A DNA stretch of 64,000 nucleotides from Streptantibioticus parmotrematis (GTDB lineage: Bacteria > Actinomycetota > Actinomycetes > Streptomycetales > Streptomycetaceae), in assembly GCF_019890615.1 (NCBI RefSeq), contig NZ_JAINVZ010000004.1, forward strand, positions 372,001 through 436,000. The letters are read 5' to 3'. Within the stretch, counting starts at the first letter, position 1; every line of letters starts with the position of its first letter. The translations under genes were made by a program, and so were the position numbers. Positions 40,671 through 49,439 of the stretch are shown here, piece after piece. The notes under the pieces are model-generated. The model was not told the origin of the DNA. It saw only the letters and a list, made by a program, of their open reading frames with translations, and did not search any database.

Positions 40671-41432
40671 TTACTTCTTCTTGCCCTGGTTCTTGACCGC
40701 CTCGATGGCTGCCGCTGCCGCGTCCGGGTCGAGGTACGTGCCGCCGGGGTTGGTCGGGCGGAAGTTCTCGTCCAGGTCGTAGACCAGCGGGATGCCCGTG
40801 GGGATGTTCAGGCCCGCGATGTCCGCGTCGGAGATGCCGTCCAGGTGCTTGACCAGGGCGCGCAGCGAGTTGCCGTGGGCGGCGACCAGGACCGTGCGGC
40901 CGGTCAGGAGGTCGGGGACGATGCCGTCGTACCAGTACGGCAGCATCCGCGCGACGACGTCCTTGAGGCACTCGGTGCGCGGGCGGGCCTCCGGCGGGAT
41001 CGTCGCGTAGCGCGCGTCGTCGCTCTGGGAGAACTCGGTGCCGTCCTCCAGCGCGGGCGGCGGGGTGTCGTACGAGCGGCGCCAGAGCATGAACTGCTCC
41101 TCGCCGAACTCCGCCAGCGTCTGCGCCTTGTCCTTGCCCTGGAGCGCGCCGTAGTGGCGCTCGTTCAGCCGCCAGGTGCGGTGAACCGGGATCCAGTGGC
41201 GGTCGGCGGCCTCCAGCGCGAGCTGCGCGGTGCGGATGGCGCGCTTCTGGAGGGAGGTGTGGACGACGTCCGGCAGCAGGCCCGCCTGGACGAGCAGCTC
41301 GCCGCCGCGGACGGCTTCCTTCTCGCCCTTGTCGGTCAGGTTGACGTCCACCCAGCCGGTGAACAGGTTCTTCGCGTTCCACTCGCTCTCGCCGTGGCGG
41401 AGGAGGATCAGCTTGTACTGAGCAGCAGCCAT
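40671..41432 (-). CDS. gpmA: 2,3-bisphosphoglycerate-dependent phosphoglycerate mutase
   Basis: A 253-residue glycolytic enzyme interconverting 3- and 2-phosphoglycerate. The phosphohistidine motif [10 protein letters not shown] places the catalytic His at 13; [29 protein letters not shown] and [10 protein letters not shown] are further family signatures. Its last codons form the integration site of the AICE, and the normal tail KNQGKKK is kept. The stop is TAA at 40671. Confidence 0.97.
   Translation of the reverse strand: MAAAQYKLILLRHGESEWNAKNLFTGWVDVNLTDKGEKEAVRGGELLVQAGLLPDVVHTSLQKRAIRTAQLALEAADRHWIPVHRTWRLNERHYGALQGKDKAQTLAEFGEEQFMLWRRSYDTPPPALEDGTEFSQSDDARYATIPPEARPRTECLKDVVARMLPYWYDGIVPDLLTGRTVLVAAHGNSLRALVKHLDGISDADIAGLNIPTGIPLVYDLDENFRPTNPGGTYLDPDAAAAAIEAVKNQGKKK
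40672..40689. other. attR core of the AICE, inside the gpmA 3' end
   Basis: The 18 bases are identical to the copy at 27635-27652 and encode the gpmA tail QGKKK plus two bases of the stop. Repeated cggcccag units at 40562, 40591 and 40602 on the int side are likely integrase arm sites. Confidence 0.8.
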
Positions 41433-41619
41433 GGTCGTGAGCCTAGTCGAAAAGCACTGGCGGGCCCCGGGGCGACCCCCGTAAGCTACGAATCACTGTT
41501 TCACCTATTACCTCGTTCCGTCTGCCGCCGCACTGCCGCTGTCCGCGTTCCGGTCGGCGACGGGCACCGCGCCACGCCGCACCACATCCAGCCGCACCAC
41601 ATCCATCGGGGGAATCACC

Positions 41620-43017
41620 TTGGCCGCCGCCGCTTCAGGATCCGGATCCGTACCGCTCTCCGCCCGGCTCGCCGGAGCCGCCCGCGACACCGCCGGCGGG
41701 CTGCCGCGCGCCTTCTGGTGGCTGTGGACCAGCACGCTGATCAACCGGCTCGGCGGCTTCGTCACCGTCTTCCTCGCGCTCTACCTCACCGTCGACCGCG
41801 GCTACCCCGCGGCGTACGCGGGTCTGGTCGGCGCGCTCTACGGGCTCGGCGGGGCCGGTGGGGCGTTGCTCGGCGGGGTGCTGGCGGACCGCTGGGGGCG
41901 GCGCTCGACGATGCTCGCGGCGCAGCTGGGCACTGCGGTCGCGACGGCCGCGCTGGGGTTCGTCCGCGGGCCGGTGGCGATCGCGGCGGTGGCCTGCGCG
42001 GTCGGCGTGGCGAGCAACACCTCGCGGCCCGCCGTGCAGGCGATGATGGCGGACGTGGTGCCGGCGCCGGACCGGCTGCGGGCGTTCTCGCTCAACTACT
42101 GGGCGATCAACATCGGTTTCGGCGTCTCCGCGGCCGGTGCGGGCGTCATCGCGGCCCACGGCTACCTGCTGCTCTTCCTCCTCGACGCGCTCACCACCGT
42201 GCTGTGCGCGCTCGTCGTCTTCGTCCGTATCCCGGAGTCGATGCCGTCAACCACGGTGACCAGCACAGTCGTCGAGGCGCCGGGGAGCCTGGTCGACGTG
42301 CTGCGAGACCGGCGGTTCATGGCGCTCGTCGGGATCACGTTCCTGTTGGGAACGGTGACGCAGCAAGGGACCACCACGCTCGCGGTGTCGATGGGCCGCT
42401 CCGGGCTGACGCCCAGTCAGTACGGCCTGGTCATCGGGCTGAACGGGCTGCTGATCGTGCTGTTCCAGATCCCGCTGACCCGGCTGACGCGGGGGCGCGG
42501 GCGGACCGGGCTGCTGGTGGCGGCGGCGCTGCTGCTGGGGTGGGGGTTCGGGCTGACCGCCTTCGCCGGGTCGGCCGGGTTCTACGCGCTGACGGTGGTC
42601 GTGTGGACGCTGGGCGAGATGCTCCAGGCGCCGACCTCGACCGCGGTCGTCACGGAGATGTCGCCGACCCGGGCCCGGGGGCGCTATCAGGGCATGTACA
42701 CGCTGGCGTGGTCGGCGGCGTCGTTCGTGGGACCGCTCGCGGGCGGCGTCGCGTTGCAGGCCTGGGGCAGCGCGATGTGGCTCGCCTGCGCGGGCGTGGG
42801 AACGGTGGCGGCGCTGGGCTACTGGCTGCTGCTGCGGAGTCGTGGCGACCGCCCCCGCGATCCCGCCGACCCCGCGGCCCCTTCCCGTCCAGCCGCCCAC
42901 CCCGCGACGACCTCCCGTCCAGCCGCCCACGCCCCGGCCGCCCATGCCCCCGGCGCCTACGCCTCCCCCGACTCCGGCGACCGCTCCTCCCCCGACGTCC
43001 CCTCTCCCGTCAGATGA
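41620..43017 (+). CDS. MFS transporter
   Basis: A 465-residue major facilitator with about 12 membrane spans (WWLWTSTLINRLGGFVTVFLALYLTVDRGY; the loop LADRWGRRSTMLAAQLG; later PTRARGRYQGMYTLAWSAASFVGPL). The C-terminal 50 residues are an Ala/Pro/His repeat-rich tail. The TTG start at 41620 lies behind GGGGGA. It is probably a drug/metabolite exporter of unknown specificity. Its end overlaps the convergent YbjN gene by 61 bases. Confidence 0.87.
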   Translation: MAAAASGSGSVPLSARLAGAARDTAGGLPRAFWWLWTSTLINRLGGFVTVFLALYLTVDRGYPAAYAGLVGALYGLGGAGGALLGGVLADRWGRRSTMLAAQLGTAVATAALGFVRGPVAIAAVACAVGVASNTSRPAVQAMMADVVPAPDRLRAFSLNYWAINIGFGVSAAGAGVIAAHGYLLLFLLDALTTVLCALVVFVRIPESMPSTTVTSTVVEAPGSLVDVLRDRRFMALVGITFLLGTVTQQGTTTLAVSMGRSGLTPSQYGLVIGLNGLLIVLFQIPLTRLTRGRGRTGLLVAAALLLGWGFGLTAFAGSAGFYALTVVVWTLGEMLQAPTSTAVVTEMSPTRARGRYQGMYTLAWSAASFVGPLAGGVALQAWGSAMWLACAGVGTVAALGYWLLLRSRGDRPRDPADPAAPSRPAAHPATTSRPAAHAPAAHAPGAYASPDSGDRSSPDVPSPVR

Positions 43018-43517
43018 CGGAACGCCTCCAGGTTCCGCGTCGACTCCCCCCGCGACGTCCGCCACGCGTACTCCCTGCGGATCGCCTCCGCGAAGCCCAG
43101 CTCCAGCAGGGTGTTGAAGCTTCCGTCCGCGTTCTCCACGACCGACCCCAGCAGCCGGTCGACCTCCTCGGGGGTCACCGCGGACAGCGGGAGGCGGCCG
43201 GTGAGGTAGACGTCGCCGAGGCGGTCGACCGAGTAACTCACCCCGTACATCCGCACGTTGCGCTCCAGCAGCCAGCGGTAGACCGCCTCGTGGTTCTCGT
43301 CGGGGTGGCGCACGACGAACGCGTTGACGGCGAGCGTGTGGCGGCCGACCGTCAACGCGCAGGTCGTGGCGAGTTTGCGGGTGCCGGGCAGCGTCACCAC
43401 GTACGTGCGCGGTGAGCCCTCCGGGTGCTCCCAGTCGAGTTCCGCGTCCTTGAAGACCTGCTCAAGGACGCGGCACGCCGCCTCCTGCGTCCGTTCCGCC
43501 TCGCTCGCGCTCGCCAT
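42957..43517 (-). CDS. YbjN domain-containing protein
   Basis: A 186-residue protein of the YbjN fold (class IB type III secretion chaperone-like): YVVTLPGTRKLATTCALTVGRHTLAVNAFVVRHPDENHEAVYRWLLERN, VSYSVDRLGDVYLTGRLPLSAV. I recall the same gene downstream of mshA in other Streptomyces. The start MASASEAERTQEAA at 43517 matches those. The last 20 codons overlap the MFS gene on the other strand. Function unknown. Confidence 0.85.
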   Translation of the reverse strand: MASASEAERTQEAACRVLEQVFKDAELDWEHPEGSPRTYVVTLPGTRKLATTCALTVGRHTLAVNAFVVRHPDENHEAVYRWLLERNVRMYGVSYSVDRLGDVYLTGRLPLSAVTPEEVDRLLGSVVENADGSFNTLLELGFAEAIRREYAWRTSRGESTRNLEAFRHLTGEGTSGEERSPESGEA

Positions 43518-43534
43518 GGGGCCGATCGTAGGGC

Positions 43535-44887
43535 CTAGGCTCGCGCCGCCAGCCGGTGGTGCTGTACGGCACCCGTGTAGACGTCGGCCGTCGCGGCGGC
43601 GGAGGCGTCCCAGCCGAACGCGCGGGCGTGGTGGGCGGCAGCCGTGCCCAACTCTTCGACGAGCTGCGGGCGGTCCACGAAACGCCGCAGCACCCTCGCG
43701 TAGTCCGCCGGGTCGTGCCCGTCGATCAGGAAGCCGCTGACCCCGTCGCGCACCGCGACCGGCAGCCCGCCCACCGCCGAGGCGACGACCGGCGTGCCGC
43801 ACGCCTGCGCCTCGATGGCGACCAGGCCGAACGACTCGCTGTGCGAGGGCATCACCAGCACGCTCGCCGCCCGGTACCAGTCCGCGAGCCGGTCCTGCTC
43901 CACCGGCGGCTGGAACCGCACCACGTCGCACAGACCCAGCCGCGCCGCCAGCTTCTGCAACCGTTCCGGCTTGGCCAGGCCGCTGCCGCTGGGCCCGCCG
44001 ACCACCGGGACCACCAGCCGCTGCCGCAGTGACGGCACCTCTTCGAGCAGCAACGCGACCGCGCGCAGCAGCACGTCCGGCGCCTTCAGCGGCTGTATCC
44101 GGCCGGCGAACAGCGGGACCAGCGCGTGCTGCGGCAGTCCGAGGCGCTCGCGGGCGGCGGCGCGGCCGTCCGCCGGACGGAAGCGCTCCAGGTTGACGCC
44201 GGGGTGGACGACGGCGACCTTCTCGCGGGCGGCGGCGTAGTGCCGTACCAGCTCCTCCGACTCCTCCTCGGTGTTGGCGACCAGCCGGTCGGCCGCCTCG
44301 ACGATCTGCGTCTCGCCGATCACCCGGGCCGCGGGCTCGGGTGTGTCGCCCTCGGCCAGCGCGGCGTTCTTCACCTTGGCCATGGTGTGCATCGCGTGCA
44401 CCAGTGGCACGCCCCAGCGCTGCGCGGCCAGCCAGCCGACGTGGCCGGACAGCCAGTAGTGCGAGTGCACCAGGTCGTAGTAGCCGGGCCGCTGCGAGGC
44501 CTCCGCCTGCATCACGCCGTGCGTGAACGCGCACAGCTGCGCGGGCAGGTCCTCCTTGGCGAGGCCTTCGTACGGCCCGGCGTCGACGTGCCGGACCAGC
44601 ACGCCGGGGGCCAGCTCCACCACGTCCGGCAGGCCGCCGGTCGTCGCGCGGGTGAAGACCTCGACCTCGATGCCCAGGTCGGCGAGGCGGCGGGCGAGTT
44701 CCACGATGTAGACGTTCATCCCGCCCGCGTCACCGGTGCCGGGCTGGTGCAACGGGGAGGTGTGGACGCTCAGCATGGCGACGCGTCTGACCCCCGCGGC
44801 GCCGGCGCGGCGCATGCGGCGCGGGACGACACCGTGAGTGTGCGTGCGGGCGCGACGCGCGCCCAGGCGGGGCACGTACTGGCTCAC
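43535..44887 (-). CDS. mshA: D-inositol-3-phosphate glycosyltransferase MshA
   Basis: MshA transfers N-acetylglucosamine from UDP-GlcNAc to inositol-3-phosphate, the first step of mycothiol synthesis. The 450-residue GT-B protein shows [21 protein letters not shown], the acceptor-site [12 protein letters not shown], and the C-terminal EX7E motif in [17 protein letters not shown]. The GTG at 44887 is preceded by GGAGGAG; the frame open to 44983 has no homology. The YbjN gene follows after 17 bases. Confidence 0.95.
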   Translation of the reverse strand: MSQYVPRLGARRARTHTHGVVPRRMRRAGAAGVRRVAMLSVHTSPLHQPGTGDAGGMNVYIVELARRLADLGIEVEVFTRATTGGLPDVVELAPGVLVRHVDAGPYEGLAKEDLPAQLCAFTHGVMQAEASQRPGYYDLVHSHYWLSGHVGWLAAQRWGVPLVHAMHTMAKVKNAALAEGDTPEPAARVIGETQIVEAADRLVANTEEESEELVRHYAAAREKVAVVHPGVNLERFRPADGRAAARERLGLPQHALVPLFAGRIQPLKAPDVLLRAVALLLEEVPSLRQRLVVPVVGGPSGSGLAKPERLQKLAARLGLCDVVRFQPPVEQDRLADWYRAASVLVMPSHSESFGLVAIEAQACGTPVVASAVGGLPVAVRDGVSGFLIDGHDPADYARVLRRFVDRPQLVEELGTAAAHHARAFGWDASAAATADVYTGAVQHHRLAARA

Positions 44888-45140
44888 CGGCGGTCTCCTC
44901 CTACGGCTTGAGGTCTGCCACGGCCCGGGGCGGACACCCGCGCGATCGTCCCCTACGGTCGCCTCCGCGCCCCGTACGGTCATCCGGCGTCAGCCTGAGC
45001 CATAACCCGTAACCACGCTGTCACGGAGGTTGTTCCCGGGGCCGGGCGGGGACGTCCGGGGCGGGCCGCCAGAACACCCGGGGCCGGAGCCGCCACGGGG
45101 AGCGGCCGGGCCCCGCCGGGCGGCCCCTTAAGCTCGGCGC

Positions 45141-45947
45141 ATGCCTGCCAAACCCGTCGGGGCGCCTACCCGCGGGACCACGAACCCCAACCGCCTGCGC
45201 CGGATGGACCGCTGGATCGCCGCCACCCAGGCCGCCCGCCTGCGCCGCGCCGAGCCCGCGCCGGTCTCCGTCGACCTCGGCTACGGGGCCGCGCCGTGGA
45301 CCGCCGTCGAGCTGCTGGAACGGCTGCGGGCGGTCCGGGCGGACGCGCGGGTGGTCGGCATCGAGATCGACCCGGCGCGGGTCGCGGCGGCGGTGCCCTA
45401 CGAGCGGCCGGGGCTGGCGTTCGCGCACGGCGGCTTCGAGGTGCCGCTGCCGGACGGCGTGCGGCCGACGCTGATCCGGGCGGCGAACGTGCTGCGGCAG
45501 TACGACGAGGGCGAGGTCGCCGCGGTCTGGGCCCGGCTGTGCGGGCGGCTGGCGCCGGACGGGCTGCTGGTCGAGGGCACCTGCGACGAGATCGGGCGGC
45601 GGCACGTGTGGGTGGCGCTCGGGCCGGCAGGTCCGCGCACGGTGACGTTCGCCACCCGGCTCGGATCCCTGGAGCGCCCCTCCGACCTGGCGGAACGGCT
45701 GCCCAAGGCGCTCATCCACCGCAACGTGCCGGGCGAACGGGTGCACACCTTCCTCACCGACTTCGACCGCGCGTGGGCGGCCGCGGCCCCGTTCGCGGCG
45801 CTGGGCGCGCGGCAGCGCTGGATCCGGGCGGTGCGGGCGCTGCGGGACGGCGGCTGGCCCCTGGCGGACGGCCCGACCCGCTGGCGGCAGGGCGAGATCA
45901 CGGTGCGGTGGGAGGCACTGGCGCCGGAGGGATGGCCGGGACGCTGA
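45141..45947 (+). CDS. Class I SAM-dependent methyltransferase-like protein
   Basis: A 268-residue protein with an unusual SAM loop: VSVDLGYGAAPWTAVELLERL, VVGIEIDPARVAAA and LAPDGLLVEGTCDEIGRRHVW. I recall it as conserved next to mshA in Streptomyces; the substrate is unknown. No ribosome site precedes ATG 45141, and the message may be leaderless. The stop codon lies in the first unit of a tandem repeat. Confidence 0.8.
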   Translation: MPAKPVGAPTRGTTNPNRLRRMDRWIAATQAARLRRAEPAPVSVDLGYGAAPWTAVELLERLRAVRADARVVGIEIDPARVAAAVPYERPGLAFAHGGFEVPLPDGVRPTLIRAANVLRQYDEGEVAAVWARLCGRLAPDGLLVEGTCDEIGRRHVWVALGPAGPRTVTFATRLGSLERPSDLAERLPKALIHRNVPGERVHTFLTDFDRAWAAAAPFAALGARQRWIRAVRALRDGGWPLADGPTRWRQGEITVRWEALAPEGWPGR

Positions 45948-46006
45948 CGGAGGGGTGGCCGGGGCGCTGACGAAGGGGTGGCCGGGGCGCTGGCGGAGGG
46001 ATGGCC
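45930..46006. repeat. 23-bp tandem repeat over the methyltransferase stop codon
   Basis: Three units of 23 bases (beginning ggatggccgggacgctgac) plus a partial fourth. The first unit contains the gene's last codons and TGA stop (45945-45947). The remaining bases up to 46271 hold no gene and should include the promoter of the PP2C gene. Confidence 0.9.
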
Positions 46007-46271
46007 ACCGGGGCGGGACTGAAGCGGTCCGGGGACGCGCGTTTCCGGGCACGCGGTTCCGGCCTCCCCCTGCCACGACCCGTGATGTATGTCATGCCCG
46101 GCTCGCCCCGAGTCGCCCGGAAACCCGCTCCGACCGGCGGATATGCCCGCGGCCGTCGCGCGTCGCGGTCTCCCGGGCGGTCCGTGCGGGCCGCTATCGT
46201 CGCCAGGCATGCCCGGCGACCGCAGGACGTTCCACGGCCGCCACACCCTCGGGGGAGGGAAGGATCGACAC

Positions 46272-47615
46272 GTGATGTCCGCTACCGGGCGGTCCACCGA
46301 CCGGCAGTCAGACCAGCACGCCACCGCCGCGCCCGACCAGCGCCCGGTGGCGCTTCCGCGCCAGCGGGCCGCCGGTTCCCGACCGGAGCCGCCCGCCCCG
46401 GCGCCGTTCACCCTGCTCGTCGTCGGCGACGACCCGACGGGCTCCTTCGCCGCACCCGAACTCGTGGACGCCGCGGGCCACCGCGTCCGCATCCGCCGCG
46501 CCCGCAACCTCACCGAGGCGGAGCGCCTGCTGACCGACGACGTCTCGTGCGTCCTGCTCGACCTCGGCCTGGAGAGCGCGGAGGCCGGGGGCGACGGCGC
46601 CCGCCCCACGTGCGGCCTCGCCCCGCTGCGCGCGCTTCTGCGCCTGGCACCGACGACGGCCGTGCTGGCGCTGGCCGGTGGCGAACAGGACGCCGAACTC
46701 GCCGCCGAGGCGGTCCGCGTCGGCGCGCAGGACTACCTCTTCCGCGACGAGCTGACGGCCTCGCTCCTCAACCGGGCCATGCGCTACGCGGTCGAGCGCA
46801 AGCGCGCCGACATGGCGCACCTCCAGCTCACCGAGACCCGCCTGCTGGCCCAGGAGAACGCCCGTCTGGAACGCGGCCTGCTGCCCACGCCGCTGCTGGC
46901 GGGCACCGACGACCTGCGGTTCGCCGCCCGCTACCGGCCCGGCCGCAGCCGCGCGCTGCTCGGCGGCGACTTCTACGACGTCGTGCGCACCCCGGACGGC
47001 ACCGTGCACGCCATGATCGGCGACGTGTGCGGTCACGGCCCCGACGAGGCCGCGCTCGGCGTCGAACTGCGCATCGCCTGGCGCGCGTTGACCTTCGCGG
47101 GCCTGAGCGGCGACCGGCTGCTGAGCACGCTGCAACGGGTCCTGGAGTGCGAGCGGCCGGACGACGAGATCTTCGCGACGCTGTGCACGCTGGACATCGC
47201 CCCGGACGGACGGCGCGCCTCGCTCGCCCTGGCCGGGCACCCGTCGCCGCTGCTGATCCGCCCCGGGCGCGCGGCGCGGCTGATGCCGTACGAGGAGCAC
47301 GGCGGCCCGGCGCTGGGACTGCTGCCGGAGGCCGAGTGGGGCTGCCTCGACGTCGAACTGGGCCGCCCCGGCGAGCCGTGGAGCCTGCTGCTGTACACCG
47401 ACGGCCTGATCGAGGGCCGGATCGGCGAGGGCACCGCCCGGCTCGGCACGGACGGGATGGTCGAGCTGGTCGAACGGCACGTCACCGCGGGCCTGCGGGG
47501 CGAAGCGCTGCTGGACGCCACGGTCACCGAGGCGGGCGAGCTCAACGGCGGCGAGCTGACGGACGACGTGGCGACGGTGCTGCTCGAACGCTGCGGAGCC
47601 GTCGAACGGACCTGA
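46272..47615 (+). CDS. Receiver-like domain fused to PP2C (SpoIIE-type) phosphatase
   Basis: A 447-residue protein. Residues about 45-175 form a response-regulator fold (FTLLVVGDDPTGSF; phosphoacceptor-like Asp in CVLLDLGLES), but the conserved Lys is replaced in DYLFRDELT. A coiled segment follows, then a PP2C/SpoIIE domain with GGDFYDVV, IGDVCGHGPDEAALG and LTDDVATVLL. It likely dephosphorylates an anti-anti-sigma factor. GTG 46272 lies 8 bases after GGGAGGGAAGGA; ATG 46275 is equally possible. Confidence 0.87.
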   Translation: MMSATGRSTDRQSDQHATAAPDQRPVALPRQRAAGSRPEPPAPAPFTLLVVGDDPTGSFAAPELVDAAGHRVRIRRARNLTEAERLLTDDVSCVLLDLGLESAEAGGDGARPTCGLAPLRALLRLAPTTAVLALAGGEQDAELAAEAVRVGAQDYLFRDELTASLLNRAMRYAVERKRADMAHLQLTETRLLAQENARLERGLLPTPLLAGTDDLRFAARYRPGRSRALLGGDFYDVVRTPDGTVHAMIGDVCGHGPDEAALGVELRIAWRALTFAGLSGDRLLSTLQRVLECERPDDEIFATLCTLDIAPDGRRASLALAGHPSPLLIRPGRAARLMPYEEHGGPALGLLPEAEWGCLDVELGRPGEPWSLLLYTDGLIEGRIGEGTARLGTDGMVELVERHVTAGLRGEALLDATVTEAGELNGGELTDDVATVLLERCGAVERT

Positions 47616-47648
47616 GGCGGCGGGCCCGGGGTCAGCGGCGGTTGAAAC

Positions 47649-48008
47649 TCAGCGGCGGTTGAACGGGCCGTACGGGCCGTCGCTGCTGCTGCCGCGCTTG
47701 CTGCCGCCCAGGAATCGGCCGGTGCGGCGGCTGCCGGCGGAGACCTGCTTGAGCGCGGGCCGCACGTCCACGATGTAGACGATGACCGCCACCAGGCCCA
47801 CGACGGGAAGTATCGACAGGATCGAGAACAGCTTCATCACCACGGCCGCGATGCCCAGGATGATCAGCCAGAAGCCCTTGTTCTTCTTGTCGGCGGCGCG
47901 GTAGGCGTCCTCGCGCTGGATCGCCGCGTTGACGAACGCGAAGAGCGCGAGGCCGAACAGCGCCCAGGAGAGCAGGGCGAACACGCCCGCGAAGCCTTCG
48001 ATCAACAT
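47649..48008 (-). CDS. DUF2516 family membrane protein
   Basis: A 119-residue protein with three membrane segments: FAGVFALLSWALFGLALFAFV, FWLIILGIAAVVMKLFSIL and LPVVGLVAVIVYIVDVRPAL. The family signature NAAIQREDAYRAADKKNKGFW is present. The ATG at 48008 matches DUF2516 proteins; the frame is open 24 codons further. A 15-base copy of its 3' end lies directly downstream. Function unknown. Confidence 0.85.
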   Translation of the reverse strand: MLIEGFAGVFALLSWALFGLALFAFVNAAIQREDAYRAADKKNKGFWLIILGIAAVVMKLFSILSILPVVGLVAVIVYIVDVRPALKQVSAGSRRTGRFLGGSKRGSSSDGPYGPFNRR

Positions 48009-48137
48009 CCCGTCCACCACCTTGTCGTCCACCGTGGCCCACTGTCCGCCGCCACCGTACCCGTACAACGGGCCGGGCACCTCGTGCGTGCCCGGCCCGT
48101 CAACACGGCTCGGTGGTGGTCGCCCGTGCGGGCGACG

Positions 48138-48683
48138 TCACTCCGCGGGCTTGGCCGGAGTGGGCTTCTTCGGGGTGGTGCGCTTGGCGGCGGCCGGCTT
48201 GCGGACCGGCTGCGCGGGCTCGGCGGAGGGCTGCGCGGGGGCCGGGGCCTCGATGACCACGGCCAGGTCCTCGACGTGGTCGGCGGCCTCGCCACGCCAG
48301 GTCTTCACCGCGCCACGGCCGCGGTCGACCAGTCCGTTGTAGGTCTCGCCCGCCTTGACCGCGTACTCGGCGGCGCGGCCGACCTGCTGGAGGGCGAAGT
48401 CCTGGGCGTTGTCGCGCAGCTTGCGCAGGTCCAGCTCGACGCCGCCGATGACCTCGGTCAGCCGGGTCTGCACGTCCTTGGCCTGCTGGGTGACCCGCTC
48501 CTGGACGACCTTCGGGTCGGTGGCGCGCACCTTGCCGAGGCGCTCGGGCGCCTCGTCGCGCAGCTTCTCCAGCAGCGGGGGAACTTCGCGCAGCTTCGCG
48601 GCCGCCAGGTCGACGGTGCCGGCCGCCGCGTACAGCGGGGTGGCGTCGGCCAGGGCCTTGCGGACGTTGTCGGTGATCGCCAT
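48138..48683 (-). CDS. Heparin-binding hemagglutinin (HbhA)-like protein
   Basis: A 181-residue helical protein (coiled coil about 1-140: DNVRKALADATPLYAAAGTVDLAAAKLREV and following). It ends in a Lys/Pro/Ala tail (VRKPAAAKRTTPKKPTPAKPAE) like that of mycobacterial HbhA. In soil actinomycetes such proteins may organise membrane or nucleoid structures rather than adhesion. The gene lies between the XRE and DUF2516 genes, all on one strand. Confidence 0.8.
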   Translation of the reverse strand: MAITDNVRKALADATPLYAAAGTVDLAAAKLREVPPLLEKLRDEAPERLGKVRATDPKVVQERVTQQAKDVQTRLTEVIGGVELDLRKLRDNAQDFALQQVGRAAEYAVKAGETYNGLVDRGRGAVKTWRGEAADHVEDLAVVIEAPAPAQPSAEPAQPVRKPAAAKRTTPKKPTPAKPAE

Positions 48684-48809
48684 GAGGGTCCTCTTCGTCT
48701 GCTGTCTGTCGTCTGGGGTTACCGCGTCGGGTGTTGCGCGTACGTGTACTGCTGCCCGGCGGGCCGAACGCCTTCCGGAGGAAAACCGCCTGAAACCAGG
48801 TCTACCGGA

Positions 48810-49235
48810 TCATTCGGGGATTCCGGGCACGTCGTCGCCGCCGGATCTCTGGCGAGGGGCGGGCGGCGGGCTGTCCGGCGGGGCGTCGGCCACGCCGTTC
48901 TCGCGGCGGAAGGACTCGTAGATCTGGAGCAGCACCTGCTTCTGCTTCTCGTTGATCGACGGGTCGGTGAGGATCGCGGTCCGCACCTCGACCCCCTCAC
49001 GGTCCCGCTCGTCGAGGATTCCGGCCTGCACGTAGAGCGTCTCGGCGGAGATGCGCAGCGCCTTCGCCAACTGCTGGAGGATCTCGGCGCTCGGCTTGCG
49101 CAGCCCGCGCTCGATCTGGCTGAGGTACGGGTTCGAGACCCCGGCGGCGTCGGCGAGCTGCCGCAGCGACAGCTGCGCGTTGCGCCGCTGCTCGCGCAGG
49201 TACTCGCCGAGACTCCCGACGTTCAGAGAGGCCAT
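48810..49235 (-). CDS. XRE-family DNA-binding protein
   Basis: A 141-residue protein with a helix-turn-helix (GEYLREQRRNAQLSLRQLADAAGVSNPYLSQIERGLRKPS) and the C-terminal segment EVRTAILTDPSINEKQKQVLLQIYESFRREN, typical of the Streptomyces group usually placed upstream of HbhA. The ATG at 49235 gives MASLNVGSLGEYL. It probably regulates itself and the neighbouring genes; no operator was identified. Confidence 0.87.
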   Translation of the reverse strand: MASLNVGSLGEYLREQRRNAQLSLRQLADAAGVSNPYLSQIERGLRKPSAEILQQLAKALRISAETLYVQAGILDERDREGVEVRTAILTDPSINEKQKQVLLQIYESFRRENGVADAPPDSPPPAPRQRSGGDDVPGIPE

Positions 49236-49439
49236 ACCTCGACCGTGCCACCGTTCGCTAACTTTTGCAAGCAGAGCGCTTGCAAGAGTGTTCCTCGGCT
49301 GGGCCGTGGTCGATCGCCTCCCCGGCCCGGCGGCCCCTCCGACCCCCTTTCGGGAATCCCCCGCGGCCGAAGGGGGTTGCTCGCTGTTGCGGCGTTGACG
49401 TCCTGGGCCGCGGTCCGTCGCGGGGAAGGGTCGGGAGCG

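Larger units (their letters stand above)
27635..40689. mobile_element. Intact pSAM2-type AICE integrated at the 3' end of gpmA
   Basis: A 13-kb element is bounded by direct copies of an 18-base core (tacttcttcttgccctgg) at 27635-27652 and 40672-40689. It contains, in AICE order, regulators (NUDIX and GntR), an FtsK-like transfer gene, small spread genes, an HUH Rep, Xis and a tyrosine integrase next to the right att copy. The att core is the last codons and stop of gpmA, so integration preserves the gene. The left half carries low-GC cargo (28.2-31.2 kb). Confidence 0.88.

Noticed and set aside
40672-40689. A tRNA gene as attachment site
   Set aside because: AICEs usually use tRNA genes, so I looked for one at all three att copies; no cloverleaf is present, and the core is clearly the gpmA tail.
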